Shown here: positions 1 through 7,951 of the stretch, piece after piece
Layout of the letters: each line of letters starts with the position of its first letter
How positions within the stretch are numbered: the stretch's first letter is position 1
Assembly: GCF_001695835.1 (NCBI RefSeq)
Contig: NZ_MBSO01000005.1
Coordinates: 1-64,000 of the forward strand
Length of the DNA stretch: 64,000 bases
Direction: 5' to 3'
DNA from: Ensifer sp. LC11
GTDB taxonomy: Bacteria; Pseudomonadota; Alphaproteobacteria; Rhizobiales; Rhizobiaceae
Position numbers and translations under genes: made by a program
The notes under the pieces: model-generated
What the model was told of the DNA's origin: nothing
Database searches by the model: none
The model's input: only the letters and a program-made list of their open reading frames with translations

Positions 1-854
1 TAGGACCAATCGACATTCAGGATTCCCAAATCGCTTAATCGCTGATTCATAAGATACCGTGTTAGGCACGGAGGTCGATGGTGGCGGTTAGGCGGTATGA
101 ACTGAGCGACGCTCAGTGGCTCAAGATTGCATCCTTGTTGCCTGGGAAGATTGGCGACCCCGGACGTAGCGGCTTGGACAATCGCCTGTTTATCAATGGT
201 TGCCTTTGGGTTTTACGCTCGGGCGCACATTGGCGCGATCTGCCGGACCGCTATGGCAAATGGAAAACGGTGCACAAGCGCTTCAGCCGCTGGTGCCATG
301 CCGGCGCCTGGGAGCGGGTGTTCGAGGCGCTGACGGCTGATCGAGACAACCAGTATCTGATGATCGACAGCACGATCGTTCGCGCCCATCAGCAGGCAGC
401 CTCCGGAAAAGGGGGGCCAAGGATCAGGCGCTGGGGCGTTCCCGAGGCGGACTAACCATCAAGATCCACATGCTGGTCGATGCCCTTGGACGGCCGCTGC
501 GTTTCATCGTAACCGCCGGTCAGGTGGGCGACAACACGCAAGCGCCGGCTCTTCTAGAGGGACAGAGCGGCGCCGCCGTGCTGGCTGATAAAGCCTATGA
601 CAGCAATGCCTTGCGGCAAATGATCACCAGCATGGGAGCCGAAGCGGTCATCCCGTCAAACCGCTCACGCAAGATCATCATTCCGCACGATGAAGGCGCC
701 TACAAACATCGCAACCGCATCGAGCGGTGCTTCAACCGAATGAAGCACTTCCGACGCTTCGCCACCCGATACGACCGCAGAACAATCCACTTCGAAGGCT
801 TCGTCTATCTCCTCGCCGCAATGATCTGGCTGCCGTGAATGTCGATTCGTCCTA
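1..854 (+). mobile_element. IS5-family insertion sequence (IS427-like group)
   Basis: Imperfect terminal inverted repeats bound the element. The left end (1-20) and the reverse complement of the right end (835-854) match at 18 of 20 positions. Both ends carry an outer TA, which fits a 2-bp TA target duplication, so the element proper may be 3-852. Inside is one transposase gene split over two frames at a run of A and G residues. The right flank enters a palindromic repeat whose intact relative at 12602-12661 has the same junction context. The left flank lies outside the window, so the target duplication cannot be confirmed. The subgroup is inferred from the two-frame layout and TA target. Confidence 0.88.
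78..838 (+). CDS. IS5-family DDE transposase, probable programmed -1 frameshift
   Basis: Frame A (78-455) holds an N-terminal DUF4096-type domain and the first catalytic Asp in YLMIDSTIVRAH (about residue 97). Frame B continues without a stop through KDQALGRSRGGL and carries the second Asp in LADKAYDS (about 171) and the Glu in RNRIERCFNRMK (about 216), completing a DDE triad in a joint product of about 253 residues. The frames meet near 407-416, where AAAA is followed by six G; a -1 slip there restores the family motif. Such slippage is known in IS5 relatives. A simple inactivating frameshift is the alternative, but intact repeats and the slippery run favour a functional design. Confidence 0.85.
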
Positions 855-1033
855 GCCCTCTCCCCGCGGGCGGGGAGAGGGGACATGCCCGAAGCCTGCC
901 TCACAGCGAGGGGCTTACGTTGGAAGCCGACCCGGCGTTTGGCTGCTGGTTGAAATGATTGTCCTGGAGGGTGCCGCGAGTCTCCTTCGCCCCGCTCGCG
1001 GGGAGAAGGTGGCCGGCCGGCCGGATGAGGGGC
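855..1033 (+). repeat. Palindromic cassette, left end cut off by the IS
   Basis: This is the remnant of a palindrome-bounded cassette also seen at 7760-7951 and 12602-12797. The left palindrome (856-882, CCTCTCCCCG facing CGGGGAGAGG) starts exactly at the IS end. The right palindrome (about 982-1010) is followed by GGATGAGGGGC ending at 1033, as in the other copies. The first 28 or so bases of the intact cassette are missing and would be expected left of the IS. The core of about 100 bases between the palindromes shows no gene. Confidence 0.8.
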
Positions 1034-1072
1034 TATCGATAAACTCTATGTCGGCGATCAGGCGAAGTCGCC

Positions 1073-1261
1073 TCAATCCTCGATCTTGCGCGCTTCTGAG
1101 ATCAGCATGATCGGTACGCCATCGCGGATCGGATAGGCGAGGCGGGCCTTTTCCGAGATGAGTTCGTTGGCTTCGGCATGGTAGCTGAGGCGCCCCTTGG
1201 TCAGCGGGCAGACGAGCAGTTCGAGCAGTTTCGGATCGACCTTGCTGGCATTGATATCCAT
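1073..1261 (-). CDS. Trm112 family protein (UPF0434, YcaR-like)
   Basis: A 62-residue protein with the small-family pattern [17 protein letters not shown], then a [11 protein letters not shown] segment near the C-terminus. Trm112-like proteins in eukaryotes and archaea activate methyltransferases; the role of the bacterial YcaR-type is not established. Only one cysteine is visible, so the zinc site of larger relatives is incomplete. I chose the ATG at 1261 because the family motif begins a few residues later and the longer reading runs into the upstream gene. It lies 10 bp downstream of the LON-domain gene on the same strand, probably in one operon. Confidence 0.88.
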   Translation of the reverse strand: MDINASKVDPKLLELLVCPLTKGRLSYHAEANELISEKARLAYPIRDGVPIMLISEARKIED

Positions 1262-1271
1262 CGTTTGCCGC

Positions 1272-1952
1272 TCACTGCAACATGCTGTCCACATCGCCGA
1301 AGTCGCGCGCAAGCACGATCTCGGTGATGGCGATCAGGGTTTCCGCACGGGTCTTGAGGTCGGGGGCCTCCAGCAGCGCCTGCTTTTCTGCCGGGCCGTA
1401 GGGCGACATCATCGCCATGGAATTGACCAGGGTACGGTTGCTCGCCCTCTCGACGCTTTCCCAGTCGGCCTTGAGCTTGTTGGCTTCGAGATAGGCCTTG
1501 AAGGCGGCAAGCAGTGCTGCCCGGTCGACGAGGGTCTCGTCGTCGCGGTTTTCGAGGTCGGCGGCAAAGGGGCCGATGCGAAAGCGGCGATAGCCGCGCG
1601 TTGCGGCAACCTCCGAAAACAGCCGGTAGCGGCAGACCCCGGTCAGCGAGGTGATGTAGCGGCCGTCGCCGGTTTCGGCAAAAGAGGTGATGCGACCGAT
1701 GCAACCGACCTCGCAAAGCGCCTGCATTGGGCCGGTGGCGGTCTCGTTGCGCCCTTCGCAGAAGGAGGGCTGCACGATGCCGATCAGGCGGTTGCCGGAG
1801 AGCGCGTCATCGAGCATGGCGAGATAGCGCGGTTCGAAGATATTGAGGGGGAGCTGGGCGCCGGGAAGCAGCAACGCACCGGTCAGCGGAAAGACCGGAA
1901 TGATCTCCGGTAAGTCTTTCGGACCGAGATAGCGTGCATTTCCGACGTGCAT
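1272..1952 (-). CDS. LON peptidase substrate-binding (N-terminal) domain protein
   Basis: A 226-residue protein carrying the Lon N-terminal substrate-recognition fold without the AAA or protease parts. The hallmark [13 protein letters not shown] is followed by [13 protein letters not shown] near the N-terminus. Such stand-alone proteins are common in rhizobia; the function is unproven, with a peptide-binding or adaptor role inferred from the fold. The ATG at 1952 puts that motif near residue 20; a start at 1991 would add 13 residues of low similarity. It precedes the Trm112-like gene and follows the thioredoxin gene at 2141-3115, all on the minus strand. Confidence 0.88.
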   Translation of the reverse strand: MHVGNARYLGPKDLPEIIPVFPLTGALLLPGAQLPLNIFEPRYLAMLDDALSGNRLIGIVQPSFCEGRNETATGPMQALCEVGCIGRITSFAETGDGRYITSLTGVCRYRLFSEVAATRGYRRFRIGPFAADLENRDDETLVDRAALLAAFKAYLEANKLKADWESVERASNRTLVNSMAMMSPYGPAEKQALLEAPDLKTRAETLIAITEIVLARDFGDVDSMLQ

Positions 1953-2140
1953 TCCGATAGACCCTGCAGGTATGCGCTCTTGCCCCGCCAAGGAAGCGTG
2001 GTCAACCAGATCAAGATGGTGCGCTCCTCGAAAATCTCAAGGGAGGAATGCGCCGATCTTCATGGGTGAATGTGGGCCACGGTGATCCGCTGGAAACAAG
2101 AATGGGGCGGAGACCGCCCATTCGAGAAACGCCTGATGGT

Positions 2141-3115
2141 TCAGGAAAACAGGATCGACGACAGCTTGCGGCGCGCGGCGATCGTTGCCGGGTCCTTCGG
2201 GCCCCAGACCTCGAAGAAGGACAAGAGCTCGCGACGGGCGCCGTCGTCATCGAAGCTGCGGTCGCGCTTCATGATCGTCAGCAGGTGATCGGCGGCCGCC
2301 GTCCGGTCGCCTTCGACGTTGCGGATCTTGGCGAGCAGGACGCGCGCCTCGTGATCGTCGGGGTTTGCAGCAAGGCGGCGCTCGAACTCGTTGGGATCGC
2401 CGAGCTTGCGCGCTTCCTCGATCTGGTCGAGCTTCTTGGCGATCGCTGCAATGCCGGCGTCCTTGGCGAGGTCTTCCGGCAGGCTGGAAAGCGCTTCACG
2501 GGCCTCGGCGATCTGGCCGAGCGCGATCATGCAATCGACCATGCCGGCGATCGCCGCGACGTTTTCGGGATCAGTCTGCAGCACGGCGCCGTAAAGGCCG
2601 GCGGCGTTCTCGGCATCGCCGGCATCGAGAAGCGCCCTGGCGTCAGTGAGGACCGCTTCGATTTCGGCCTTGCTGTCATCGACGGCCGGGCCGGCGATCT
2701 TTTCGATGAACTGCTTGATCTGGCTTTCCGGAACCGCGCCCATGAAGCCGTCAACCGGCCGGCCGCCAACGAAGGCGATGACGGCGGGGATCGACTGGAT
2801 GCCGAGCTGGCCGGCAATCGAAGGATGATCGTCGATGTTCATCTTGACGAGCTTGACGCGGCCTGCAGCTTCCGTGACCACCTTTTCGATGACCGGCGTC
2901 AGCTGCTTGCAGGGGCCGCACCAGGGGGCCCAGAAGTCGACGAGAACGGGCTGCTGCCTCGAGGCGTCGAGCACGTCCTTGGTGAAGTTGGCGGTGGTGG
3001 TTTCCTTGATCAGGTCGCCGCCTGACGCAGCCGCCGGCGCCGGCTGGCCGAAGGAGGCCGAGGCCGTCATCTGAGTGCCGAAGGACCCTGCATAGGGATT
3101 GTCGCTGCCCGTCAT
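2141..3115 (-). CDS. ybbN: Thioredoxin-domain co-chaperone, YbbN/CnoX type
   Basis: A 324-residue protein with an N-terminal thioredoxin domain (about residues 40-145) and a C-terminal TPR-like helical region, the YbbN/CnoX architecture and about three times the length of plain thioredoxin. The redox motif WAPWCGPCKQL is intact (Cys66, Cys69), unlike E. coli YbbN, which lacks one cysteine, so reductase activity is possible. Family members hold unfolding proteins and hand them to GroEL or DnaK. The first 35 residues are low complexity. The upstream minus-strand gene is the ProX-like editing protein, 58 bp away, so it may have its own promoter. Confidence 0.9.
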   Translation of the reverse strand: MTGSDNPYAGSFGTQMTASASFGQPAPAAASGGDLIKETTTANFTKDVLDASRQQPVLVDFWAPWCGPCKQLTPVIEKVVTEAAGRVKLVKMNIDDHPSIAGQLGIQSIPAVIAFVGGRPVDGFMGAVPESQIKQFIEKIAGPAVDDSKAEIEAVLTDARALLDAGDAENAAGLYGAVLQTDPENVAAIAGMVDCMIALGQIAEAREALSSLPEDLAKDAGIAAIAKKLDQIEEARKLGDPNEFERRLAANPDDHEARVLLAKIRNVEGDRTAAADHLLTIMKRDRSFDDDGARRELLSFFEVWGPKDPATIAARRKLSSILFS

Positions 3116-3173
3116 TCTTCTCTCCTCGCCGGCTCGTCGTCCAGCTTACTGCATTCGCGGCAAAGATCGTATG

Positions 3174-3683
3174 TCAGGCCGTGACTTTCAAGACAAGCGG
3201 TTCGTGCCCGGTCGCTTCCATGAAGCGTAGCAGATCCTTCGAAGCGATCGAGGTGGTCGCGTCATTGGAAAGCGGATGGCAGTTGACGATGTCGAACTTC
3301 ATCAGCTCCTCGTCGAGGATGACCTTGACGTTGCCCTGGGTGTCGTTGATGGCGCCGAATGCGGTCACGGCACCCGGAATGACGCCCAGATATTCCATCA
3401 GCTTCTCCGGCTTGCCGAAGGACACCTTGCTTGCCGCGCCGATCACCTGATGCACGGTCTTCAGGTCGACCGTCGCGTGTTCCTCGACGGTCAAAAGGAA
3501 GTAGTTGTCCTTCTTGTCCTTCACGAAGAGGTTTTTCGTGTGGCCGCCGGGGATCGCGTCACGCAACGCCACCGATTCGGCGACCGTGAATACCGGTTCG
3601 TGGCTCTTGGTTCTGTGCTCGATCCCAAGTCCGTCGAGAAAATGAAAGAGGTCTTCGGAGGTCTTCGGCTGTGATTCATTCAT
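3174..3683 (-). CDS. proX: Prolyl-tRNA editing protein ProX (YbaK/aminoacyl-tRNA deacylase domain)
   Basis: A 169-residue single-domain YbaK-like protein. Visible landmarks are GGHTKNLFVKDKKDNYFLLTV and the conserved lysine in that segment, then GAVTAFGAINDTQG and the late HPLSNDATTSI. Stand-alone ProX/PrdX proteins deacylate alanyl-tRNA(Pro), replacing an editing domain missing from alphaproteobacterial ProRS. I chose the ATG at 3683 over the in-frame ATG at 3692 because AAGGG lies 9 bases before it, whereas it directly abuts the upper one. The symbol is used in the editing sense, not for the glycine betaine binding protein also called ProX. Confidence 0.88.
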   Translation of the reverse strand: MNESQPKTSEDLFHFLDGLGIEHRTKSHEPVFTVAESVALRDAIPGGHTKNLFVKDKKDNYFLLTVEEHATVDLKTVHQVIGAASKVSFGKPEKLMEYLGVIPGAVTAFGAINDTQGNVKVILDEELMKFDIVNCHPLSNDATTSIASKDLLRFMEATGHEPLVLKVTA

Positions 3684-3934
3684 GATTCTCATCCCTTGGG
3701 CGTTCGTTTCCTACCCTGCTTTAGGGGAGAAGTTCGCCGAGACGCAATCTCACAGGCGGCGAGTGCGACCGAAAACGCGGCATTTCCGGGCTTCCCGAGC
3801 GGTCTCCAAAAAAATATTCGATTTCTCGTCATTTCCCTGTTGCATTCCAAAATCGCTTAGGCCATATACCGCCCGTCGCCGCAAGACACGGCGCCGCCAC
3901 GGTCCACCGACTACCCCCGGACCGCGGTTAATGA

Positions 3935-4009
3935 GCGGGTGTAGCTCAGGGGTAGAGCACAACCTTGCCAAGGTTGGGGTCGGGCGTTCGAATCGCCTCA
4001 CCCGCTCCA
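3935..4009 (+). tRNA. tRNA-Gly (anticodon GCC)
   Basis: The cloverleaf is clear: acceptor GCGGGTG pairs with CACCCGC, the anticodon loop CTTGCCAAG reads GCC between stem arms CAACC/GGTTG, and the T arm contains GTTCGAATC. The CCA end is encoded at 4007-4009 after discriminator T. It decodes GGC and GGU. It stands alone on the plus strand between two minus-strand genes. Confidence 0.97.
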
Positions 4010-4164
4010 ATTTCTCCCAACCACTTCATTTCACAATTGTTTTTGAAATGAACGGCATTCGCCGTCAGGCCTTTTTGCCTATGCGAACGCATGCCCGGAC
4101 AGCTGGCCCGAGATTGTCATTCTTGCTCTGCCGCTGGTGGCAGCACGCGCTTGCGCCGGCCCGC

Positions 4165-5187
4165 TCAACTCTTCATGAACACATAATCCGTTTCCTGCCG
4201 ACGGACCTCGCCGGGGCGCAGCACCGCGTTCGGGAACTCAGGATGGTTGATCGCGTCCGGCCAGATCTGGGTTTCCAGGCAGAAGCCGGCGAAGGGGCCG
4301 TAGCGGCGGCCGTCGAGGCCGGGGACGGGGATGTTCAGTTTCGCGCCGGTATAGAGCTGCACGCCGGGTTCGGTCGTCAGCACTTCCATCGTCACGCCGG
4401 AATTGATGCTGCGGGCAAGTGCCACTGAATGTTTCGCCATGGGTTCGCTCGAAAGGCAGAAATTGTGGTCGTAGCTGATGCGTTCGCCTTCGGTCTGGCG
4501 CCGAAGCGGCGTCATTTCCCTGAGATCGAAGACGGTGCCCTCGACCGGGCGGATCTCGCCCGTCGGCACCTGCAAGTCGCTCGTCGGCAGATAGTGGTCG
4601 GCGGCGATCATGATGTCGTGGCCGAGCGCGTCGGCGCTGCCGTCGAGATTGAAGTAGCTGTGCTGGCAGACATTGGCGAGCGTTGCTCGATCCGTCGTGC
4701 TCTCGTAGACGACGCTCAGCACGCCACCGGGCTTCAGCGCGTAGGTGCAGGTGACCGTGCAGTTGCCGGGATAGCCGGCGCGTCCGTCCGGATCGGTGAT
4801 TGTGAGCGTCACGCTATCATGCGTCTGGCGGACGATCGTCCAGTTGCGCTTGCCGATATTGTCGCTGCCGCCGTGCAGGTGGGTGACGCCCTTCTCGTTC
4901 AATTCAAGCTGATAGGCTTCGCCGTCGAGTGTGAAGCGTCCGTTGCCGATGCGGTTGGCGCAGCGCCCAGGCGTGGCGCCAAGATAGGGCGAATGGTCGA
5001 GGTAGCTTTCAAGATCGGTGAAACCGAGCACCAGCGGCGGCTCATGGCCTTCCAGCCGCAGGTCCTGGATCACCGAACCCCAGGTCAAGACATGGGCGGT
5101 GAGGCCGCCGCCGGAGAGCAGCACACGATGGACCGGCTCGCCGGATGGCAGATGGCCGAAGATTTCCGTGTTCTGATGCATGTTCAC
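4165..5187 (-). CDS. galM: Aldose 1-epimerase family protein
   Basis: A 340-residue galactose mutarotase-like protein. Landmarks are PGRCANRIGNGRFTLDG, THLHGGSDNIGKRNW (HGG motif, about residue 105), the catalytic-region histidine in CQHSYFNLDG and the late GFCLETQIWPDAIN. It should interconvert alpha and beta anomers of a free sugar; the sugar is not evident and no sugar operon surrounds it. Start at 5187 is GTG with GGGAG 6 bases upstream; an ATG 6 bases further in is the alternative. A RIME1-like repeat begins 13 bp before the start codon, so it lies in the 5' untranslated region or promoter. Confidence 0.88.
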   Translation of the reverse strand: MNMHQNTEIFGHLPSGEPVHRVLLSGGGLTAHVLTWGSVIQDLRLEGHEPPLVLGFTDLESYLDHSPYLGATPGRCANRIGNGRFTLDGEAYQLELNEKGVTHLHGGSDNIGKRNWTIVRQTHDSVTLTITDPDGRAGYPGNCTVTCTYALKPGGVLSVVYESTTDRATLANVCQHSYFNLDGSADALGHDIMIAADHYLPTSDLQVPTGEIRPVEGTVFDLREMTPLRRQTEGERISYDHNFCLSSEPMAKHSVALARSINSGVTMEVLTTEPGVQLYTGAKLNIPVPGLDGRRYGPFAGFCLETQIWPDAINHPEFPNAVLRPGEVRRQETDYVFMKS

Positions 5188-5199
5188 CGCTGGCTCCCT

Positions 5200-5304
5200 C
5201 TACAGCGCCGCGCGTCTCCCCAGATGCGCAAAGGTCGCTGTACACTTTTTGAATTGCTGCATGTTTTGCCCTTGGCTCGGTTAGGATCAAGGGAAACATG
5301 CAGC
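5200..5304 (-). repeat. RIME1-like intergenic element, copy 1
   Basis: An element of about 103 bp with two hairpins. One joins GCTGCATGTTT at 5256 to its complement ending at 5304. The other pairs two arms around 5201-5240 containing GACGCGCGGCGCTGTA on the minus strand. Read on the minus strand it aligns along its length with 22501-22601. Size and two-palindrome layout match what I remember of the Rhizobium-specific intergenic mosaic element RIME1. Confidence 0.75.
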
Positions 5305-5445
5305 GATGCGATCGCAGCAACCTGCGTCATTTCCTAAGGCACGGCAACCGGAAAATCATACTAAATGCGGCCTTGCATCGTGTCCGGCCTGAAAGCAAAA
5401 ACGCCTAGCTATTCAAGGCGCTACCGCGACCTCTCTGCAATCACT

Positions 5446-6630
5446 TCAGCGCGATAGTTGCTTGGTGGCGTCCTGAAGCCCGGCAAGCGTCAGGGGAAAC
5501 ATTCTCCCCTCGAACAGGCCTTTCACCATGGCGATCGACTGGGTGTAGCTCCAATGCTGCTCGGGCACGGGATTGAGCCAGATCGAGCGCGGAAAATGCG
5601 CGGTCAATCGCGACAGCCAGAGAGCACCGGCCTCGTCGTTCCAGTGCTCGACCGAGCCGCCGGGATGGCTGATCTCATAGGGGCTCATCGAGGCATCACC
5701 GACGAAGATGGCGCGATAGTCGCCGCCATAGGTGCGCAGCACTTCCAGGGTGCGGGTAATGTCGGCGCGGCGGCGACGATTATCCTTCCACAGGCCTTCG
5801 TAGATGCAGTTGTGGAAGTAGAAGTGTTCCATATGGCGGAACTCGCCGCGGGCAGCGGAGAACAGTTCCTCGACGATGCGGATGTGATCGTCCATCGAGC
5901 CGCCGACGTCGAAGAACATCAGAAGCTTCACGGCATTGCGCCGCTCGGGTCTCGTCACCACGTCGAGATAACCGTGCTCGGCGGTGGCGCGGATTGTGCC
6001 CCCGAGGTCGAGTTCGTCGGCGGCTCCCTGGCGTACCCAGCGCCTGAGCCGCTTTAGCGCCACCTTGATGTTGCGGGTGCCGAGTTCGACCGTATCGTCA
6101 TAGTCTTTGAACTCGCGCCGGTCCCAGACCTTCACGGCGCGGCGATGGCGCGACTGGTCCTGGCCGATCCTGACGCCTTCGGGATTGTAGCCGTAAGCGC
6201 CGAAGGGGGAGGTTCCGGCGGTGCCGATCCATTTCGAGCCGCCCTGGTGCCGGCCCTGCTGCTCTTTCAATCGCTGGCGCAGGGTTTCCATCAGCGTGTC
6301 GAAGCCGCCGAGCGCTTCGATCAGGCGCTTTTCTTCCTCGGTCAGATGCTTTTCCGCGAGCTTGCGCAGCCAGTCCTCGGGGATGACGGCCTCTTCGCCT
6401 GCTTCGGATGGATTGACCGCCTCGAGCCCGGAGAAGCAATGCTGGAACACCCGGTCGAAGCGGTCGATGTGTCGCTCGTCCTTCACCAGCGCCGTGCGCG
6501 CCAGGTAATAGAAGGCTTCGACGTCGAAAGTGGCAAGGCCCGCCTCCATTCCCTCGATCAGGGACAGGAATTCCCGGAGGGTCACCGGGACTTTCGCTGC
6601 CTTAAGCTCGAGGAAGAAGGGGATGAACAT
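5446..6630 (-). CDS. VWA domain-containing protein, CoxE-like
   Basis: A 394-residue protein of the CoxE/COG3552 group. The C-terminal von Willebrand A domain carries a MIDAS-like motif in LLMFFDVGGSMDDH (about residue 240), then a HFYFHNCIYEGLW segment. CoxE-type proteins pair with MoxR AAA ATPases to mature or remodel partner complexes; here the likely MoxR is at 8381-9220, separated by metA and a NUDIX gene. The gene starts 9 bp after metA on the same strand, so it is probably co-transcribed with metA and partly subject to its riboswitch. The client is unknown; no carbon-monoxide dehydrogenase genes are nearby. Confidence 0.88.
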   Translation of the reverse strand: MFIPFFLELKAAKVPVTLREFLSLIEGMEAGLATFDVEAFYYLARTALVKDERHIDRFDRVFQHCFSGLEAVNPSEAGEEAVIPEDWLRKLAEKHLTEEEKRLIEALGGFDTLMETLRQRLKEQQGRHQGGSKWIGTAGTSPFGAYGYNPEGVRIGQDQSRHRRAVKVWDRREFKDYDDTVELGTRNIKVALKRLRRWVRQGAADELDLGGTIRATAEHGYLDVVTRPERRNAVKLLMFFDVGGSMDDHIRIVEELFSAARGEFRHMEHFYFHNCIYEGLWKDNRRRRADITRTLEVLRTYGGDYRAIFVGDASMSPYEISHPGGSVEHWNDEAGALWLSRLTAHFPRSIWLNPVPEQHWSYTQSIAMVKGLFEGRMFPLTLAGLQDATKQLSR

Positions 6631-6639
6631 CGCTAAGCC

Positions 6640-7566
6640 TCAGCTTGCTCCGGTACCGATCTCAGAGAGATCATAGGGCGTCGTCTGGTACATCTCGTTG
6701 ATCCAGTTGCCGAAGAAGAGATGCGCGTGGCTGCGCCAGCGGTTCTGCGGCGGCAGGGTCGAATCGTTGTGCGGGAAATAGTCGTGCGGCATCTTGATCG
6801 GCACGCCCGCGTCCACGTCGCGGAAGTACTCGTCCGACAGCGAGGTCGAATCATACTCCACGTGGTTGAACATGTAGAGCCGGTTGCCCTTCTTCTCGTG
6901 CACCAGGCAGACGCCCATCTCCTTCGATTCCATCAGGATCTCGAGGCTCGGCACCTTGTCGATGTCGGCGCGCCGGACCTCGGTCCAGCGCGAGACGGGA
7001 ACCGCGAAATCGTCGGAAAAGCCGTTTAGATAGACGGATGAGCGGTTGAGGTTCTGGTGGCGGTAAACGCCGAAAGCCTTTTCCTTCAGCGGATATTTCG
7101 GCACGTCGTGGAAATGGTAGATCGCCGCCATCGCGCCCCAGCAGACGTTGAGCGTCGAATGCACGTTGGTTTCCGTCCAGTCGAGGATGCGCTTCAGTTC
7201 GTCCCAATAGGTGACGTCCTCGTATTCGAGCGTCTCGACCGGTGCGCCTGTTATGATGAAGCCGTCGAACTTGCGGCCCTTCACCTCTTCCCAGGTCTCG
7301 TAGAAGGAAAGCAGGTGATCCTCCGAGGTGTTTTTCGCGCGGTGGGCGCCGATGCGCACCAGCGACAACTCCACCTGCAGCGGCGAGGCGCCGATCAGGC
7401 GCGCCATCTGGATCTCGGTCTTGATCTTGTTCGGCATGAGGTTCAGGAGCCCGATCTGGAGCGGGCGGATGTCCTGACGGATCGCCACGGTCTCGGTCAT
7501 CACCCGCACACCCTCAGTGACGAGGGTTTCGAAGGCGGGCAGCGTATCGGGAATCTTGATGGGCAT
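6640..7566 (-). CDS. metA: Homoserine O-acyltransferase MetA (predicted acetyl-CoA type)
   Basis: A 308-residue MetA catalysing the first committed step from homoserine to methionine. Numbered from the ATG at 7566, the family catalytic residues fall in register: Cys142 in NVCWGAMA, His235 and Glu237 in MFNHVEYDS. Residue 111 is Glu ([12 protein letters not shown]). Published work on the family ties Glu111 to acetyl-CoA and Gly111 to succinyl-CoA, so I predict O-acetylhomoserine as product despite the usual succinyltransferase name. A TTG-initiated extension to 7590 falls in a terminator U-tract and is rejected. The leader holds a SAM-II riboswitch and an intrinsic terminator. Confidence 0.95.
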   Translation of the reverse strand: MPIKIPDTLPAFETLVTEGVRVMTETVAIRQDIRPLQIGLLNLMPNKIKTEIQMARLIGASPLQVELSLVRIGAHRAKNTSEDHLLSFYETWEEVKGRKFDGFIITGAPVETLEYEDVTYWDELKRILDWTETNVHSTLNVCWGAMAAIYHFHDVPKYPLKEKAFGVYRHQNLNRSSVYLNGFSDDFAVPVSRWTEVRRADIDKVPSLEILMESKEMGVCLVHEKKGNRLYMFNHVEYDSTSLSDEYFRDVDAGVPIKMPHDYFPHNDSTLPPQNRWRSHAHLFFGNWINEMYQTTPYDLSEIGTGAS

Positions 7567-7587
7567 GGGCTTCCACTCGATCAAATA

Positions 7588-7620
7588 CAAAAAAACCGGC
7601 GGCGATTGATCGCGACCGGT
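7588..7620 (-). terminator. Intrinsic terminator in the metA leader
   Basis: On the minus strand, ACCGG-TC-GCGAT pairs with ATCGC-CG-CCGGT across a 2-base loop and runs straight into seven U. It lies between the SAM-II aptamer and the metA start, 21 bases before the ATG, where it can act as the expression platform. Confidence 0.75.
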
Positions 7621-7644
7621 CCTCGGAAATCCAACTTTCCTCGG

Positions 7645-7697
7645 CCCTTTAGCGACTTGTTTAACGTGGCTGCAAGCCGGCCGGCCAAATCACCACG
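7645..7697 (-). promoter_or_regulatory. SAM-II riboswitch (metA motif)
   Basis: Read on the minus strand, the P1 arm CGTGG pairs with CCACG, and the conserved GTGATTTGGCCGG, TTGCAGCCACG and AAGTCGCTAAAGGG blocks follow in the order known for SAM-II pseudoknots. SAM binding should reduce metA expression. It ends about 80 bases before the metA start, with a terminator hairpin between. Confidence 0.93.
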
Positions 7698-7759
7698 GGG
7701 AATTTGATAGCGCGAGTGGGGCGCGGGGGTCAAGAAAAACGAATCGGGCGGTTTGGGCG

Positions 7760-7951
7760 GCCCCTCATCCCGCTGCCGCGACCTTCTCCCCGCAGGCGGG
7801 GAGAAGGAGACTTGCGGCCCCCGCTCGTGTCGAGACGAACCCTCCGATTCGCTGATGACAGTTCCATTCGGCAAGTCTGCGAGCGGGCTCGTCCCCTCGC
7901 CCCGCCTGCGGGGAGAGGGTTAGTCCTCGGGTTAAACCCGAGGAGAGGGGC
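7760..7951 (-). repeat. Palindromic cassette of 192 bp, copy 2
   Basis: Ends are GCCCCTC and GAGGGGC. The outer palindrome block 7891-7951, read on the minus strand, is nearly identical to 12602-12661 (one indel, two substitutions); the inner block 7760-7811 matches 982-1033 and 12745-12797. The core of about 80 bases does not resemble the cores of the other copies. The block includes CTCGGGTTTAACCCGAG, a near-perfect palindrome holding the NUDIX gene's stop codon. Confidence 0.82.

Noticed and set aside
1013-1022. GGCCGGCCGG run as a possible CRISPR or operator repeat
   Set aside because: It is a single run within the palindromic cassette; no spaced repeats are present.
7645-7697. Possible protein-coding extension of metA through the riboswitch
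   Set aside because: The TTG-initiated extension reaches only to 7590 in the terminator U-tract; the aptamer is non-coding.
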